Assembly (NCBI GenBank): GCA_964633845.1
Contig: CAZWLA010000001.1
Span: 42,164 to 106,163, forward strand
Reading direction: 5' to 3'
Source of the DNA: JADHTT01 sp964633845
GTDB taxonomy: Bacteria > Campylobacterota > Campylobacteria > Campylobacterales > Arcobacteraceae
Length of the DNA stretch: 64,000 nt
The position numbers were made by a program, and so were the translations under genes. Positions within the stretch are counted from its first letter, which is position 1. Every line of letters begins with the position of its first letter. A model generated the notes under the pieces. That model had not been told where the DNA came from and made no database searches. It saw only the letters and a list, made by a program, of their open reading frames with translations. Of this stretch, positions 1 through 9,153 are shown piece by piece.

Positions 1-67
1 ATATTAGATATGGAAGGGCAATAATATATAATACAACGGTAATTATATAATAGAAAAAGCTGAACAT

Positions 68-1606
68 TTACTTATTCTCTTCTAAAAGTTGTGTAGCAAA
101 TTCTTTTGCTTGTGGTGTAATATGCTCATCACTTATCATTCTAGCGATCTCATTAATTTTTCCAGCATGACCTAATTCTTTTATATTAGAAGTTTCGTTT
201 TCCTTAGATACTAAGAAGTGTTGATTTGCAGTTGCAGTTAGTTGTGGCTGGTGAGATATTGCAAATATTTGATAGTATTTTGATAGTTGCGTTAATACTT
301 TTGCTATTGAGGCACTCTCTTTACCGCTTAGATTTGCATCTATTTCATCTAAAAATAGTATCCCATTTGTATTTAATTCATATTTACTTCTTGCTGTTAA
401 AAGAGCAAGTCTAAGTCTGTTAAATTCTCCACTACTTATATCTTTTAGATGTATCTCATTTAGTTTAAATTCAATAGTATCACAACCTGTAATATCTAAT
501 GGTTTAGTACCTATATTAATTGATAGATTGTCAAGATATAAAAGTTTTAAGTAGTAGTTCATAGTATCTTGAAGAGTGGTGACATGTGAAGTTCTTATTT
601 TAGAGATTAAGAGGGAATCTTGCTCAACTTTTATGATTAGCTTTTTAATATTTTTTTCTATAATAGCTTTTTCAAATACGATATTATCATAAGACTCTAA
701 CTCTAGCTCTTTTTGTCGTTTGAATTCTAATGCATCTTCAATAGATCCATATTTTTTTTCTAAATAATTTAGATCTTCAATTCTAGTGAGTAGTTGTTCT
801 ATCTCATTGTTATCTAAATTTTCAAATGAATCATTATATTTTTCAATTTGATTTTCAACTTCACTGATGGTATCATCAAAAAATAAACTATCAATATCTA
901 GTTTATGTAAAAGTTCACTAATATAATGTGAATTTTCTAAAATAGGTTTAGCATTATTAATAGCATCATCAATTTTATCTTTTTTAGATAGTTTAGATTT
1001 AAATTCTTGTAAGTTATCTAATTCATCTATTTTAGGATTAATTATAGATATCTTATCAATTTGTGATTTTGTAAATTCAATAAGATCATCAAGATTAGAC
1101 TCATCATCATTTATCTTTGCTAGTTTAAATTTTAGATTTTCTAACTCTTTAAAATTTCTAGTAAAATTATCTTTTAGAATTTTGAAGTTTGGATCCTCTT
1201 TTGTAGCAAGTAAATCAAGGAAGTCAATAATCTTATTAGAATCAAAATCACTAGTGTCTTTTAGGTGTAGATGTTTACTGAATTTCTTAGTGAATTCTTG
1301 TAGCTGTTTTTTTGCAATTGTTTGGGAATTTAAAAAATATCTAGTTTTAGAGCCTGTTGTTTGCTTGATAGTAAATTCATCATCTTTTTCTATCATAAAA
1401 TCATTATAGAAAATTTTTGGATTATTAATAGTAGTCTCACTAATTTTAGCTTTACTTATAGAATTACCAAAAAGTGATAATATAGAGTTCATCAGTATAG
1501 ACTTACCTGCTCCACTAGCTCCACTAAACACAATGAGACCATGTTCGAATTCACAATCTATCTCATCAAATGATATATAGTCTTTTAGATAAAATCTTGA
1601 AATCAT
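68..1606 (-). CDS. recN: DNA repair protein RecN
   Basis: RecN is an SMC-like ATPase that acts at double-strand breaks during recombinational repair. The 512-residue product has a Walker A motif (GASGAGKS, about residues 29-36), a long charged, helical central region (about 130-340) expected to form the coiled coil, then an ABC-type signature (SSGEFNRLRLALL) and a Walker B (ILFLDEIDANLSG). It is somewhat shorter than E. coli RecN (about 550), as is usual in Campylobacterota. The start codon overlaps the nadK stop by 4 bases (ATGA), so the two genes are translationally coupled, with nadK upstream. Confidence 0.93.
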   Translation of the reverse strand: MISRFYLKDYISFDEIDCEFEHGLIVFSGASGAGKSILMNSILSLFGNSISKAKISETTINNPKIFYNDFMIEKDDEFTIKQTTGSKTRYFLNSQTIAKKQLQEFTKKFSKHLHLKDTSDFDSNKIIDFLDLLATKEDPNFKILKDNFTRNFKELENLKFKLAKINDDESNLDDLIEFTKSQIDKISIINPKIDELDNLQEFKSKLSKKDKIDDAINNAKPILENSHYISELLHKLDIDSLFFDDTISEVENQIEKYNDSFENLDNNEIEQLLTRIEDLNYLEKKYGSIEDALEFKRQKELELESYDNIVFEKAIIEKNIKKLIIKVEQDSLLISKIRTSHVTTLQDTMNYYLKLLYLDNLSINIGTKPLDITGCDTIEFKLNEIHLKDISSGEFNRLRLALLTARSKYELNTNGILFLDEIDANLSGKESASIAKVLTQLSKYYQIFAISHQPQLTATANQHFLVSKENETSNIKELGHAGKINEIARMISDEHITPQAKEFATQLLEENK

Positions 1607-2481
1607 GATTGTGTAGTATGACCCCAGTTTAGTTTTTGTTTTAATACATCAAAATAATTTCTCTCATCTCTATGTATTAGTTTTGCTTTTTTATTGGCAG
1701 TTTTTACTTTAAGTATATCACCACTTTGTAAATTAAGTCTATCTTGGCCATCAATAATAATAGTTAAATCTTGATTGTTTGCGCTTGATAATTCTATTTC
1801 AAAGTCTTTTGGAAGGACTAATGGTCGTTGAGTGAGAGAGTGAGCGGAAATTGGTGTTACGATTAATGCTTCTGTAAGGGGATATATTACTGGTCCACCA
1901 CAAGATAAATTATATGCAGTTGAACCAGTTGGTGTAGCAATAATTAAACCATCACCATAATAGCTATTAAAAAGTCTTCCATTTACTCTAGCATCAATGC
2001 TAGCCATACTTTCAATTGCTTTTCGTGTAAGAACCATATCATTAAATGCTACATAAGTATTTCCATTTATATTAATCTCAAGCATCATTCTTTGATCTAT
2101 TCTATAGTTTCCTGCTAGCATTTGATCTAAAAACATATCAATTTCATCTGGCATAATATCTGTTAAAAATCCAAGTGTTCCTAGATTAATACCTAGAATA
2201 GGTATATTTACTGTTAAACTTCTTCTGCATACCGAGATTAATGTTCCATCTCCACCTATTGATACTAGAAAATCACTTTTATTACAAAGCTCTTCAAAGT
2301 CTATACCATCTTTATCAATGATTTTTGCACTATTTTTTTCAACAATAGTATCAATTCCTTTGGAATTAAATGTATCGATTAGTCTTAGGTAGGTATCTCT
2401 AAGATTTATAGCCTCAGGTTTAAATATTAATCCTGCAACTTTTGTAGAGGCTAGTTGTTCTTGATTATTTGTTATTTTCAT
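1603..2481 (-). CDS. nadK: NAD kinase
   Basis: This enzyme phosphorylates NAD to NADP in the cytoplasm. The 292-residue protein carries the family's GGDG motif (about residues 76-79), the FNDMVLTRK segment in the position of the usual NE motif, and the glycine-rich GDGLIIATPTGSTAY block. It lies between comM (18 bases upstream) and recN (4-base overlap), all on the minus strand, a probable operon. The Glu-to-Asp change in the NE motif position (FND) is the only mild deviation seen. Assignment rests on recognised motifs and length. Confidence 0.93.
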   Translation of the reverse strand: MKITNNQEQLASTKVAGLIFKPEAINLRDTYLRLIDTFNSKGIDTIVEKNSAKIIDKDGIDFEELCNKSDFLVSIGGDGTLISVCRRSLTVNIPILGINLGTLGFLTDIMPDEIDMFLDQMLAGNYRIDQRMMLEININGNTYVAFNDMVLTRKAIESMASIDARVNGRLFNSYYGDGLIIATPTGSTAYNLSCGGPVIYPLTEALIVTPISAHSLTQRPLVLPKDFEIELSSANNQDLTIIIDGQDRLNLQSGDILKVKTANKKAKLIHRDERNYFDVLKQKLNWGHTTQS

Positions 2482-2498
2482 AATAATATTATATCTAG

Positions 2499-3995
2499 TT
2501 ATCTCTTTCTATAACTTAATGCTTCTAGTAGGTGTTTTTGAGCGATATTATCACTATTGTCTAGATCAGCAATTGTTCTTGATATTTTTAGGATTTTATT
2601 TATTGCTCTAAATGATAATGAAAAATTTTGTATAGCTTGATTGAGAATTTGTGTAGATTTTTCATTCAAAATACAATATTTTTTAATGTCACTATCATTT
2701 AATTTTCCATTTAAATCTTTTTGACCACGTATCATTTGTCTTTGAAATCCATTTAGTACCTTCTGGTGCATCTCATATGATGTGCAGTCTGAGATATCAT
2801 CTGATGTTACTTCACTCATAGTTACATATAGATCAATACGATCTAAAAATGGATCGGAAAGTCTATTTTTATATCTTTGAATCTCAGGCTCATTACATCT
2901 GCAATCTTTGGATTGTGATAATAAATTGCCGCATGGACAAGGATTCATCGCTGATAAAAAAAGAAACTTTGTATCATGTTTAATTTTTGTATTTACTCTA
3001 GATACAAGTACAGTATAATCTTCAAGTGGTTCTCTCATAGCTTCTATGATAGTTTTAGAAAAATGTGGAAGTTCATCAAAAAATAATAATCCACCATTAC
3101 TTAAACTCACCTCACCTATCTTTGTACCACCAATAATAGATGCTTTTGTTGATGAATGATGTGGTGAAATTAAATTTCTTGTAGGTTTAAAACTAGGTTC
3201 TTTTAGCTGTAGTGAGTCTAGTTTAGCTTTTTCTAATATTTCCTCTAGGCTCATTGGATGCATAATATATTGTAGCCTTTTACTTATCATACTCTTACCA
3301 CATCCAGGGCTTCCTTCAAATATGATATTATGGTTACCAGTAGCACTTATTAGTGCTGCTCTTTTAGCTATTGTTTGCCCTTTTACTTCACTGAAATCTA
3401 CTGGATAGTCATAACTATAATAGTACTTTGTATCGTTGCATATTATATAATTATATTCAAAATTATTGTTTAGTATTTTATATTTGTCTTTTTGATTAAA
3501 GCTAAAAAAGTCTATAGCTTCTAAGAGTGTATTAACAGCATATATATTAATATTTGGTATTTTTGATACTTTACTAATAGACTCTATAGGTATGAGTACA
3601 TTTTTAATAAGTCCTTGCTTTGCAAGTGATAGTATGAGTACAAATATTGATTTTGTATCTTTTAGTGAACCATCAAGACCCAATTCACCAAAAATATAAA
3701 AATCTTGAAATTCTATAGCTTCCTCTTGAAGAGCAATTAGTAAGGCAATACTAGCATCAAAGTGGCTACCTGATTTTGCTATTTCTGATGGAGACAGGTT
3801 AATGGTAATCTTTTTTGGAGGAAATTTAAACTTATTAAAAAGTAAAGCAGATTTAATTCTATCTTTGCTCTCTTGGATAGCATTATTTCCGAGGCCAACT
3901 ATGCTAAAAGATGGTAAGCCTTTTGTAAATGTTGATTCAACATCTACACTTATAGCTTCAAATCCATCTATAGATGCACATTTTAATTGTTTCAT
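2499..3995 (-). CDS. comM: YifB/ComM-family Mg chelatase-like AAA+ ATPase
   Basis: The 498-residue protein has the N-terminal ChlI-like domain of the YifB/ComM family (about 15-135), a AAA+ core with Walker A GSPGCGKS (228-235) and Walker B GGLLFFDELPHF (about 307-318), a cysteine cluster NPCPCG...CRC (about 353-372), and the C-terminal Mg-chelatase region. ComM in naturally competent bacteria is a branch-migration helicase that helps integrate transforming DNA; whether this strain is competent is not visible. The start is supported by AGGAG seven bases upstream, and a TACAAT -10-like hexamer lies on the minus strand at 4023-4028. It probably heads the comM-nadK-recN unit. Confidence 0.85.
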   Translation of the reverse strand: MKQLKCASIDGFEAISVDVESTFTKGLPSFSIVGLGNNAIQESKDRIKSALLFNKFKFPPKKITINLSPSEIAKSGSHFDASIALLIALQEEAIEFQDFYIFGELGLDGSLKDTKSIFVLILSLAKQGLIKNVLIPIESISKVSKIPNINIYAVNTLLEAIDFFSFNQKDKYKILNNNFEYNYIICNDTKYYYSYDYPVDFSEVKGQTIAKRAALISATGNHNIIFEGSPGCGKSMISKRLQYIMHPMSLEEILEKAKLDSLQLKEPSFKPTRNLISPHHSSTKASIIGGTKIGEVSLSNGGLLFFDELPHFSKTIIEAMREPLEDYTVLVSRVNTKIKHDTKFLFLSAMNPCPCGNLLSQSKDCRCNEPEIQRYKNRLSDPFLDRIDLYVTMSEVTSDDISDCTSYEMHQKVLNGFQRQMIRGQKDLNGKLNDSDIKKYCILNEKSTQILNQAIQNFSLSFRAINKILKISRTIADLDNSDNIAQKHLLEALSYRKR

Positions 3996-4050
3996 GAGAT
4001 ACTCCTATTGTATATAGGAATGATTGTAGCAAGATTTTATCCTAGCTATA

Positions 4051-4077
4051 AAAAATATTGCAATTTGCAATATTTTT
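4051..4077 (-). terminator. Palindromic terminator downstream of def
   Basis: A perfect 12-bp stem (AAAAATATTGCA) with a 3-nt loop overlaps the def stop codon and ends in a short T-run on both strands. It separates the tig-clpP-def unit from the comM unit, which needs its own promoter. The stem is AT-rich, so termination may be incomplete. Confidence 0.6.
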
Positions 4078-4624
4078 ATAAGTCTTTATGTCTTTTGGCT
4101 TCTTTGAGCTTCTTTTTCCACTCTTTTTCAAACTTCTTTCGTTTCATAAAAGATAGATTATCGATAAATACATGTCCTGTGAGATGTTCCATCTCGTGTT
4201 GCCAAGCAACAGCCAAAAAGTCATCCGCATCCATAGTTTGAAGTTGTCCATCTCTATTGTAATATTCTACAGTAATATTCATAGCTCTTGTTACTTCCTC
4301 ATGAAATTCAGGAATACTAAGACAACCTTCTGTAAATATTTGCTCACCGTCTTTATGTGTAATTTTAGGGTTTATAGCTTCAATAAGGTTTTCTTTTGGT
4401 TGAATCTCTTGCTCTGGATTATCTGGGTCTTCTACGGGAATATTAATTATAAGTACATTAAGTGGTGTTCCTATTTGTACAGCAGCAAGCCCAACACCAC
4501 CAGCATAATTCATAGTATCATTCATGTCATCAAGTAGAGTGTGTAGCTCTTCATCAAAGTTAATCACATCTTGAGATTTTTTTCTTAAGATAGGATTTGG
4601 GTAGGTGATTATTTTTTTAATCAT
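4076..4624 (-). CDS. def: Peptide deformylase
   Basis: This metalloenzyme removes the N-formyl group from nascent proteins. All three family motifs are present in the 182-residue product: GVGLAAVQ (43-50), EGCLS (99-103, metal-ligand cysteine) and HEMEH (143-147, catalytic Glu and two metal-ligand His; the common form is HExDH). A lysine-rich, charged C-terminal tail follows (about 160-182). It sits 5 bases after clpP and directly before a hairpin terminator, in the order tig-clpP-def, grouping three nascent-chain/protein-quality functions. Confidence 0.95.
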   Translation of the reverse strand: MIKKIITYPNPILRKKSQDVINFDEELHTLLDDMNDTMNYAGGVGLAAVQIGTPLNVLIINIPVEDPDNPEQEIQPKENLIEAINPKITHKDGEQIFTEGCLSIPEFHEEVTRAMNITVEYYNRDGQLQTMDADDFLAVAWQHEMEHLTGHVFIDNLSFMKRKKFEKEWKKKLKEAKRHKDL

Positions 4625-4629
4625 AGAAA

Positions 4630-5214
4630 TTATTTATGGTTTGTGATAACTTTATCTACTAGACCATATTCTAGCGCTTCTTGTGCACTCATAAAGTTAT
4701 CTCTATCTGTATCTTTTTCTAAAGTTGTGATATCTTGCCCAGTTTGAGAAGCTAGTATAGAATTTAAACTATCCTTCATCCTTTGGATCTCAGCAGCTTG
4801 AATTTGAATATCAGTAGCTTGACCTTGTGCACCACCTAGTGGTTGGTGAATCATAATTCTAGAGTTTGGTAAAGAAAATCTTTTCCCTTTTGTTCCAGAG
4901 CTTAATAAAAATGATCCCATAGATGCAGCTTGACCTATACAAATTGTACAAATATCTGGTCTAATATAGTTCATTGTATCATAGATACTCATCCCACTTG
5001 TAATCACACCACCTGGAGAATTAATATAAATAAATATATCCTTATCAGGATCTTCTGCTTCTAAAAAAAGAAGTTGTGCAACAACTGTCGAAGCTACTTG
5101 ATCATTGATTTCACCACTAAGCATAATGATTCTATCTTTAAGAAGTCTAGAGTATATATCATAGCTTCTCTCACCTCGACCAGTTTGTTCTACAACATAT
5201 GGGATATAGCTCAT
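4630..5214 (-). CDS. clpP: ATP-dependent Clp protease proteolytic subunit
   Basis: ClpP forms the tetradecameric serine protease core that works with Clp ATPases. The 194-residue sequence shows the complete Ser-His-Asp triad: Ser98 in GQAASMGS, His123 in MIHQPLGG and Asp172 in TDRDNFMS. The N-terminus (YVVEQTGRGERSYDIYSRLL) is typical of the mature protein, with little or no propeptide. It begins 4 bases after the tig stop with AGGAAAC just upstream, and is followed by def. Confidence 0.96.
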   Translation of the reverse strand: MSYIPYVVEQTGRGERSYDIYSRLLKDRIIMLSGEINDQVASTVVAQLLFLEAEDPDKDIFIYINSPGGVITSGMSIYDTMNYIRPDICTICIGQAASMGSFLLSSGTKGKRFSLPNSRIMIHQPLGGAQGQATDIQIQAAEIQRMKDSLNSILASQTGQDITTLEKDTDRDNFMSAQEALEYGLVDKVITNHK

Positions 5215-5218
5215 AAAA

Positions 5219-6520
5219 TTAGTTTCCTACTTTTTCGTCTAAAAGTTTAGTAATAACTTTTTGTTCAATCATTGACATTTTAATAGCTGGTAAATAACCT
5301 TGCTCTTCATATTGCTTAATCATAGCTTGACCATCTTGACCAGTCATCATCGCTTCATAATAAATAGTTTGAGTTACTTCTTGATCTGTTACATCTACAC
5401 CTTCAGCTTTTGCAAGTGCATCAACAATAAATGTAGCTCTTACACTTTTTACTGCATCTGGATTTACTTCAGCTCTCATTGTATCAATTTTAGATTGATC
5501 TTCTTGAAGTGCTTTAACTTCATCTTCACTCATAGTTCTAATTTGATTGTTTAGTGCTTGGTTTTCCTCTTGCTCTAAGATTGAAGCAGGAATAGCAAAC
5601 TCATTTGCCTCTACTAATGCTTCAATATATGCAGGCTTTAATTCTTCCTGGTAGTAAGTATTCATTTTTTCATTTTTGATTTGCTCTGATACTTTATCTT
5701 TTAGCATTGCTAAATCTGCATCTTCTTCACCTTGTAGAACTTGCTTAGCAAATGCATCATCAATTACAGGCTCACCTTTTTCTTGTAGCTCATGTAATGT
5801 AACTTTAAATACAACTTCAGCTCCAGCTAAATCTTCTGATTGATACTCTTCTGGGAATGTTACAGTGATATCTTTTTGCTCTTCATATTTCATACCAATT
5901 ACTTGATCTTCAAATCCAGGAATAAATGAACCTGAACCAAGCTCTAGTGTATGACCATCAGCTTTTCCACCTTCAAATGCTACACCATCTTTAAATCCTT
6001 CAAAATCGATTACAGCATGATCACCTTTTCTTGCCATTCTTTTTCTTTTGATTTTCTGTAATGGAGCATTTTGTCCTGCCATATCTTTAAGTCTAGTATC
6101 AACTTCTTCTTCTGAACAATCTTTAACTTCTACTTCTGGTAATAGTGATTTGTAATCACCTAAATTAACTTCTGGTCTAGCAGAGATTTTAATCTCAACA
6201 CTGATTGAACCATCTTCATTTTTATCAAATTTAGTTACTGCTGGCTCACCAACTAATCTATCATTTGAAATTTCAAGTTCATTTAATGCTACAGTAAATA
6301 CTTCTCTTAGTGCTTCACCTTCAGCATCTTGAGCCATTTTAGCTCCATATCTTTGCTTGATAACTGCTACAGGTACTTTACCTTTTCTAAAACCCTGAAC
6401 ATCCATAGTCTTAGCAGCATTTTTTGCAATACCATCTAATTTAGCATCAATTAACTCTTTTGGTAGAACTGCGTCTACAACTGCATTTGCTTCATCTATT
6501 TTGTTTACATTATATTCCAT
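5219..6520 (-). CDS. tig: Trigger factor (ribosome-bound chaperone/PPIase)
   Basis: Trigger factor binds the ribosome exit tunnel and assists folding of nascent chains. The 433-residue product has the N-terminal ribosome-binding domain with a GFRKGKVP-type signature near residue 40, a central FKBP-like peptidyl-prolyl isomerase domain (about 155-245) and a long helical C-terminal chaperone domain. The start has GGAGTAAA upstream with a 9-base spacing. It is the first gene of the tig-clpP-def set. Length matches the family (E. coli 432). Confidence 0.95.
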   Translation of the reverse strand: MEYNVNKIDEANAVVDAVLPKELIDAKLDGIAKNAAKTMDVQGFRKGKVPVAVIKQRYGAKMAQDAEGEALREVFTVALNELEISNDRLVGEPAVTKFDKNEDGSISVEIKISARPEVNLGDYKSLLPEVEVKDCSEEEVDTRLKDMAGQNAPLQKIKRKRMARKGDHAVIDFEGFKDGVAFEGGKADGHTLELGSGSFIPGFEDQVIGMKYEEQKDITVTFPEEYQSEDLAGAEVVFKVTLHELQEKGEPVIDDAFAKQVLQGEEDADLAMLKDKVSEQIKNEKMNTYYQEELKPAYIEALVEANEFAIPASILEQEENQALNNQIRTMSEDEVKALQEDQSKIDTMRAEVNPDAVKSVRATFIVDALAKAEGVDVTDQEVTQTIYYEAMMTGQDGQAMIKQYEEQGYLPAIKMSMIEQKVITKLLDEKVGN

Positions 6521-6581
6521 GTAAATTTACTCCATGTATTAAAAATTTATAGGATTTTATCCAAAAAGCCCTTAAATAAGA

Positions 6582-7961
6582 TTATTTACTAAGCCACCGC
6601 TTAAATATCTCAATTTGCTCTTTTGTTTTTTGAGTACTAGTACCACCAAAGCTTGTTCTAGCATTCATTGAGTTTCGTAAGTTTAAGTATTCAACAATCT
6701 CTTTGTTAACCATTGATATTTCACTATTTGATTCTCTTATCTCATCAATTGTTAGTTCGCTCATATCTTTATTTAAGCTATTTGCTTTTGCTACCACATC
6801 TTTTGTGATATAGTATGCAGTTCTAAAGGGCATATTTGCGTTTGTAACTAAATAGTCAGCAAGATCAGTTGCACTTAGGTGGCCTACTTTACAAGCATCT
6901 TCCATAGTATCCACATTTATAATCAAGGTATCCATAACTGCACTTAGAATATCAAGTGAAATATCAAGTGTTTTTACACTATCAAATACACCCTCTTTAT
7001 CTTCTTGTGTATCTTTATTATAAGCTAATGGAAGCCCTTTCATAACTGTTAATAAACTCATAAGGTTACCATATGCTCGACCTGTTTTACCTCTAAGAAG
7101 TTCAGGTACATCTGGATTTTTCTTTTGAGGCATAATTGATGATGTAGTAGCATACTCATCAGACATTTTTACAAATCCAAATTCATAAGATGACCATAAG
7201 ATAAGCTCTTCACTTAGTCTACTAATATGCATCATAGATACAGAGATATTGTAAAGTATATCAAGTGCAAAGTCTCTGTTTGAACTTGTATCTAAAGCAC
7301 AAAGTGTTGGTGAATCAAAGCCAAGAAGTTCGGCAGTTTTATCTCTATCAATATTATGTGGAGTTCCTGCTAGTGCAGCTGATCCTAAAGGACAATTATT
7401 ATTTCTTTCAAATGAACTTTCAAATCTTTCAAAATCTCTTTTAAACATATTTGCATACGCCATTAAATGGTATCCAAAATTTATAGGTTGAGCATGTTGT
7501 AGGTGAGTCATACCTGGAATTAAAGTTTCAGTGTGTTTATCTGAGATTTGTACTAATATCTTAATAAGAGTTTTTAACTTATCTTTTAATACTAGCGTCT
7601 TATCTTGTACATAAAGTGAAAAATCAGTAGCAACCTGATCATTTCGACTTCTTGCAGTATGAAGTCGTTTCCCTGCATCTCCAATAAGGGTAATTAGACG
7701 ACTTTCAATAGCCATATGAACATCTTCATGTTCAATTTTCCATTCAAAATTTCCAGATTCAATCTCATCTTTTATTTGTAATAGCCCAGCTTCAATTTTT
7801 TCTTGATCTTCAACAGTTATAATATCTTGTAATGCAAGCATTTTACTATGGGCAATACTCCCTTTTATATCTTGTGCATAAAGTTCTTTATCAAACATCA
7901 CTGATGCATTAAATTCATCTAGTAGTGCAGCATTCGTATTTTTTAATATTTGTTCAGACAT
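6582..7961 (-). CDS. argH: Argininosuccinate lyase
   Basis: This enzyme performs the last step of arginine biosynthesis, splitting argininosuccinate into arginine and fumarate. The 459-residue protein contains the fumarase/aspartase-superfamily signature SSIMPQKKNPD (about 277-287) and the conserved TARSRNDQVATD segment near residue 110. Length is normal. It stands apart from other arginine genes, between tig and the nifU region, with an AGG-type ribosome binding site before the ATG. Confidence 0.95.
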   Translation of the reverse strand: MSEQILKNTNAALLDEFNASVMFDKELYAQDIKGSIAHSKMLALQDIITVEDQEKIEAGLLQIKDEIESGNFEWKIEHEDVHMAIESRLITLIGDAGKRLHTARSRNDQVATDFSLYVQDKTLVLKDKLKTLIKILVQISDKHTETLIPGMTHLQHAQPINFGYHLMAYANMFKRDFERFESSFERNNNCPLGSAALAGTPHNIDRDKTAELLGFDSPTLCALDTSSNRDFALDILYNISVSMMHISRLSEELILWSSYEFGFVKMSDEYATTSSIMPQKKNPDVPELLRGKTGRAYGNLMSLLTVMKGLPLAYNKDTQEDKEGVFDSVKTLDISLDILSAVMDTLIINVDTMEDACKVGHLSATDLADYLVTNANMPFRTAYYITKDVVAKANSLNKDMSELTIDEIRESNSEISMVNKEIVEYLNLRNSMNARTSFGGTSTQKTKEQIEIFKRWLSK

Positions 7962-8022
7962 ATCTTACCTAATTTGATTTTTTGAGATTATATCATAAAT
8001 ATTTATAAGTTATGAAAGGGAT

Positions 8023-8145
8023 CTAAGGTATGAGATTTTGATAATGGTAAGGCGAAGATAAAATTTATTGATTGAGCTTACTGTAGTAAGTGATTGAAAT
8101 AAATTTTATCTTTAACGAAAGCATTATCAAAATATAATGCCTTAG
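8023..8145. repeat. 123-nt imperfect long inverted repeat at the nifU 3' end
   Basis: Two arms pair in register in four blocks: CTAAGG (6 bp), ATTTTGATAATG (12 bp), AGATAAAATTTATT (14 bp) and CTTACT (6 bp, 2-nt loop), separated by symmetric unpaired segments. The outer block overlaps the nifU stop codon. There is no T-run, so it is not a classical terminator. It could be a MITE-like remnant, a REP-like element or an RNA structure protecting the 3' end of nifS-nifU mRNA. Confidence 0.7.
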
Positions 8146-9122
8146 ATTGGTAGTACTCTTATATTTTCATCTACTTTAGACTTAAGTGTAGATTCAATAG
8201 CATAAAGTGTACCAGTTGAACCAGAAGCACATGATCCACAAGCACCTAAGTATCTAATATAAATATCATAGTATGGAAGATTTTCTTTAATATCTACAAT
8301 CTCCATATCTCCACCATCCATAACAAGCATAGGTCTAATATATTCAGCAATTACAGCATCAACTGCATGTATTCTTTGTACTATTGTCATCTTATCAAAA
8401 CTCATCTCACCAGATTCCGTTGTATTTGCAGCAGCTTCAAGTGCCTCTTGATCCATTTGAGCTCTTACATCAGCTAAGATATCAACTAAATAGATATCTT
8501 TTGGTTCATGACCACCAGGTCTAATACATGATTTACAGAATGCTCCAGCTTTTGTAATATCAATAATTTGTTCAACTTCTTTGATATTGTTTTCTCTAAT
8601 AGCATTGATAATCTCTTGATGAGTAACTCTTGCACACTCACATACAATATCTTGATTTACTAGAGTGTCTCTGTCTACACCTTTATATTGAGATGCAGCT
8701 TCTAAAATAACATCATATGCCATAACTGAACAGTGCATTTTTTGTGGTGGAACTGCTGGAGTACCATCATCATCTCTTAAAAATGCTTCAACTTCTGTAT
8801 TTGTAATATTAATCGCTTCATCAACTTTTTTACCTATACAAAGCTCAGCCATAGCATCAGAAGATGCAATCGCTGTACCACATCCAAAAGATTTAAATTT
8901 ACTATCTAAAATAGTATCTGTTTTTTCATCTACAAGCCAAAATAGTCTTACTGCATCACCACATGATTCTGCTCCAAAATCTGCTACAATTAATCTTGCA
9001 CCAGCTTTATCTGCATCTTCTTGTGTAAATTCACCCATTGCAACTGGGTTATTCATTCTATCTTGAACTTTTTTACTGTATTGTTCCCATACATTTCCAC
9101 TAATCATATCACTTCTTGCCAT
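8142..9122 (-). CDS. nifU: NifU-type Fe-S cluster scaffold protein
   Basis: NifU-type scaffolds assemble Fe-S clusters from sulfur supplied by NifS. The 326-residue protein has three domains: an N-terminal IscU-like domain with three cysteines (ESCGDAV, FGCGTA, KMHCSVM), a central BFD-like [2Fe-2S] region (CECARVTH...CKSC, about 167-205), and a C-terminal NifU domain with CGSC (about 290). This three-domain form is used for general Fe-S assembly in Campylobacterota such as Helicobacter, so it does not imply nitrogen fixation. An AGGAG precedes the start; nifS is directly upstream (31 bases). Confidence 0.94.
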   Translation of the reverse strand: MARSDMISGNVWEQYSKKVQDRMNNPVAMGEFTQEDADKAGARLIVADFGAESCGDAVRLFWLVDEKTDTILDSKFKSFGCGTAIASSDAMAELCIGKKVDEAINITNTEVEAFLRDDDGTPAVPPQKMHCSVMAYDVILEAASQYKGVDRDTLVNQDIVCECARVTHQEIINAIRENNIKEVEQIIDITKAGAFCKSCIRPGGHEPKDIYLVDILADVRAQMDQEALEAAANTTESGEMSFDKMTIVQRIHAVDAVIAEYIRPMLVMDGGDMEIVDIKENLPYYDIYIRYLGACGSCASGSTGTLYAIESTLKSKVDENIRVLPI

Positions 9123-9153
9123 GATTTACTCCTTTTATATTTTCTTTTTTATA

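Noticed and set aside
8023..8145. Integron attC site or CRISPR-like repeat
   Set aside because: No attC core sites, integrase or repeat-spacer pattern are present; only one palindromic unit is seen.
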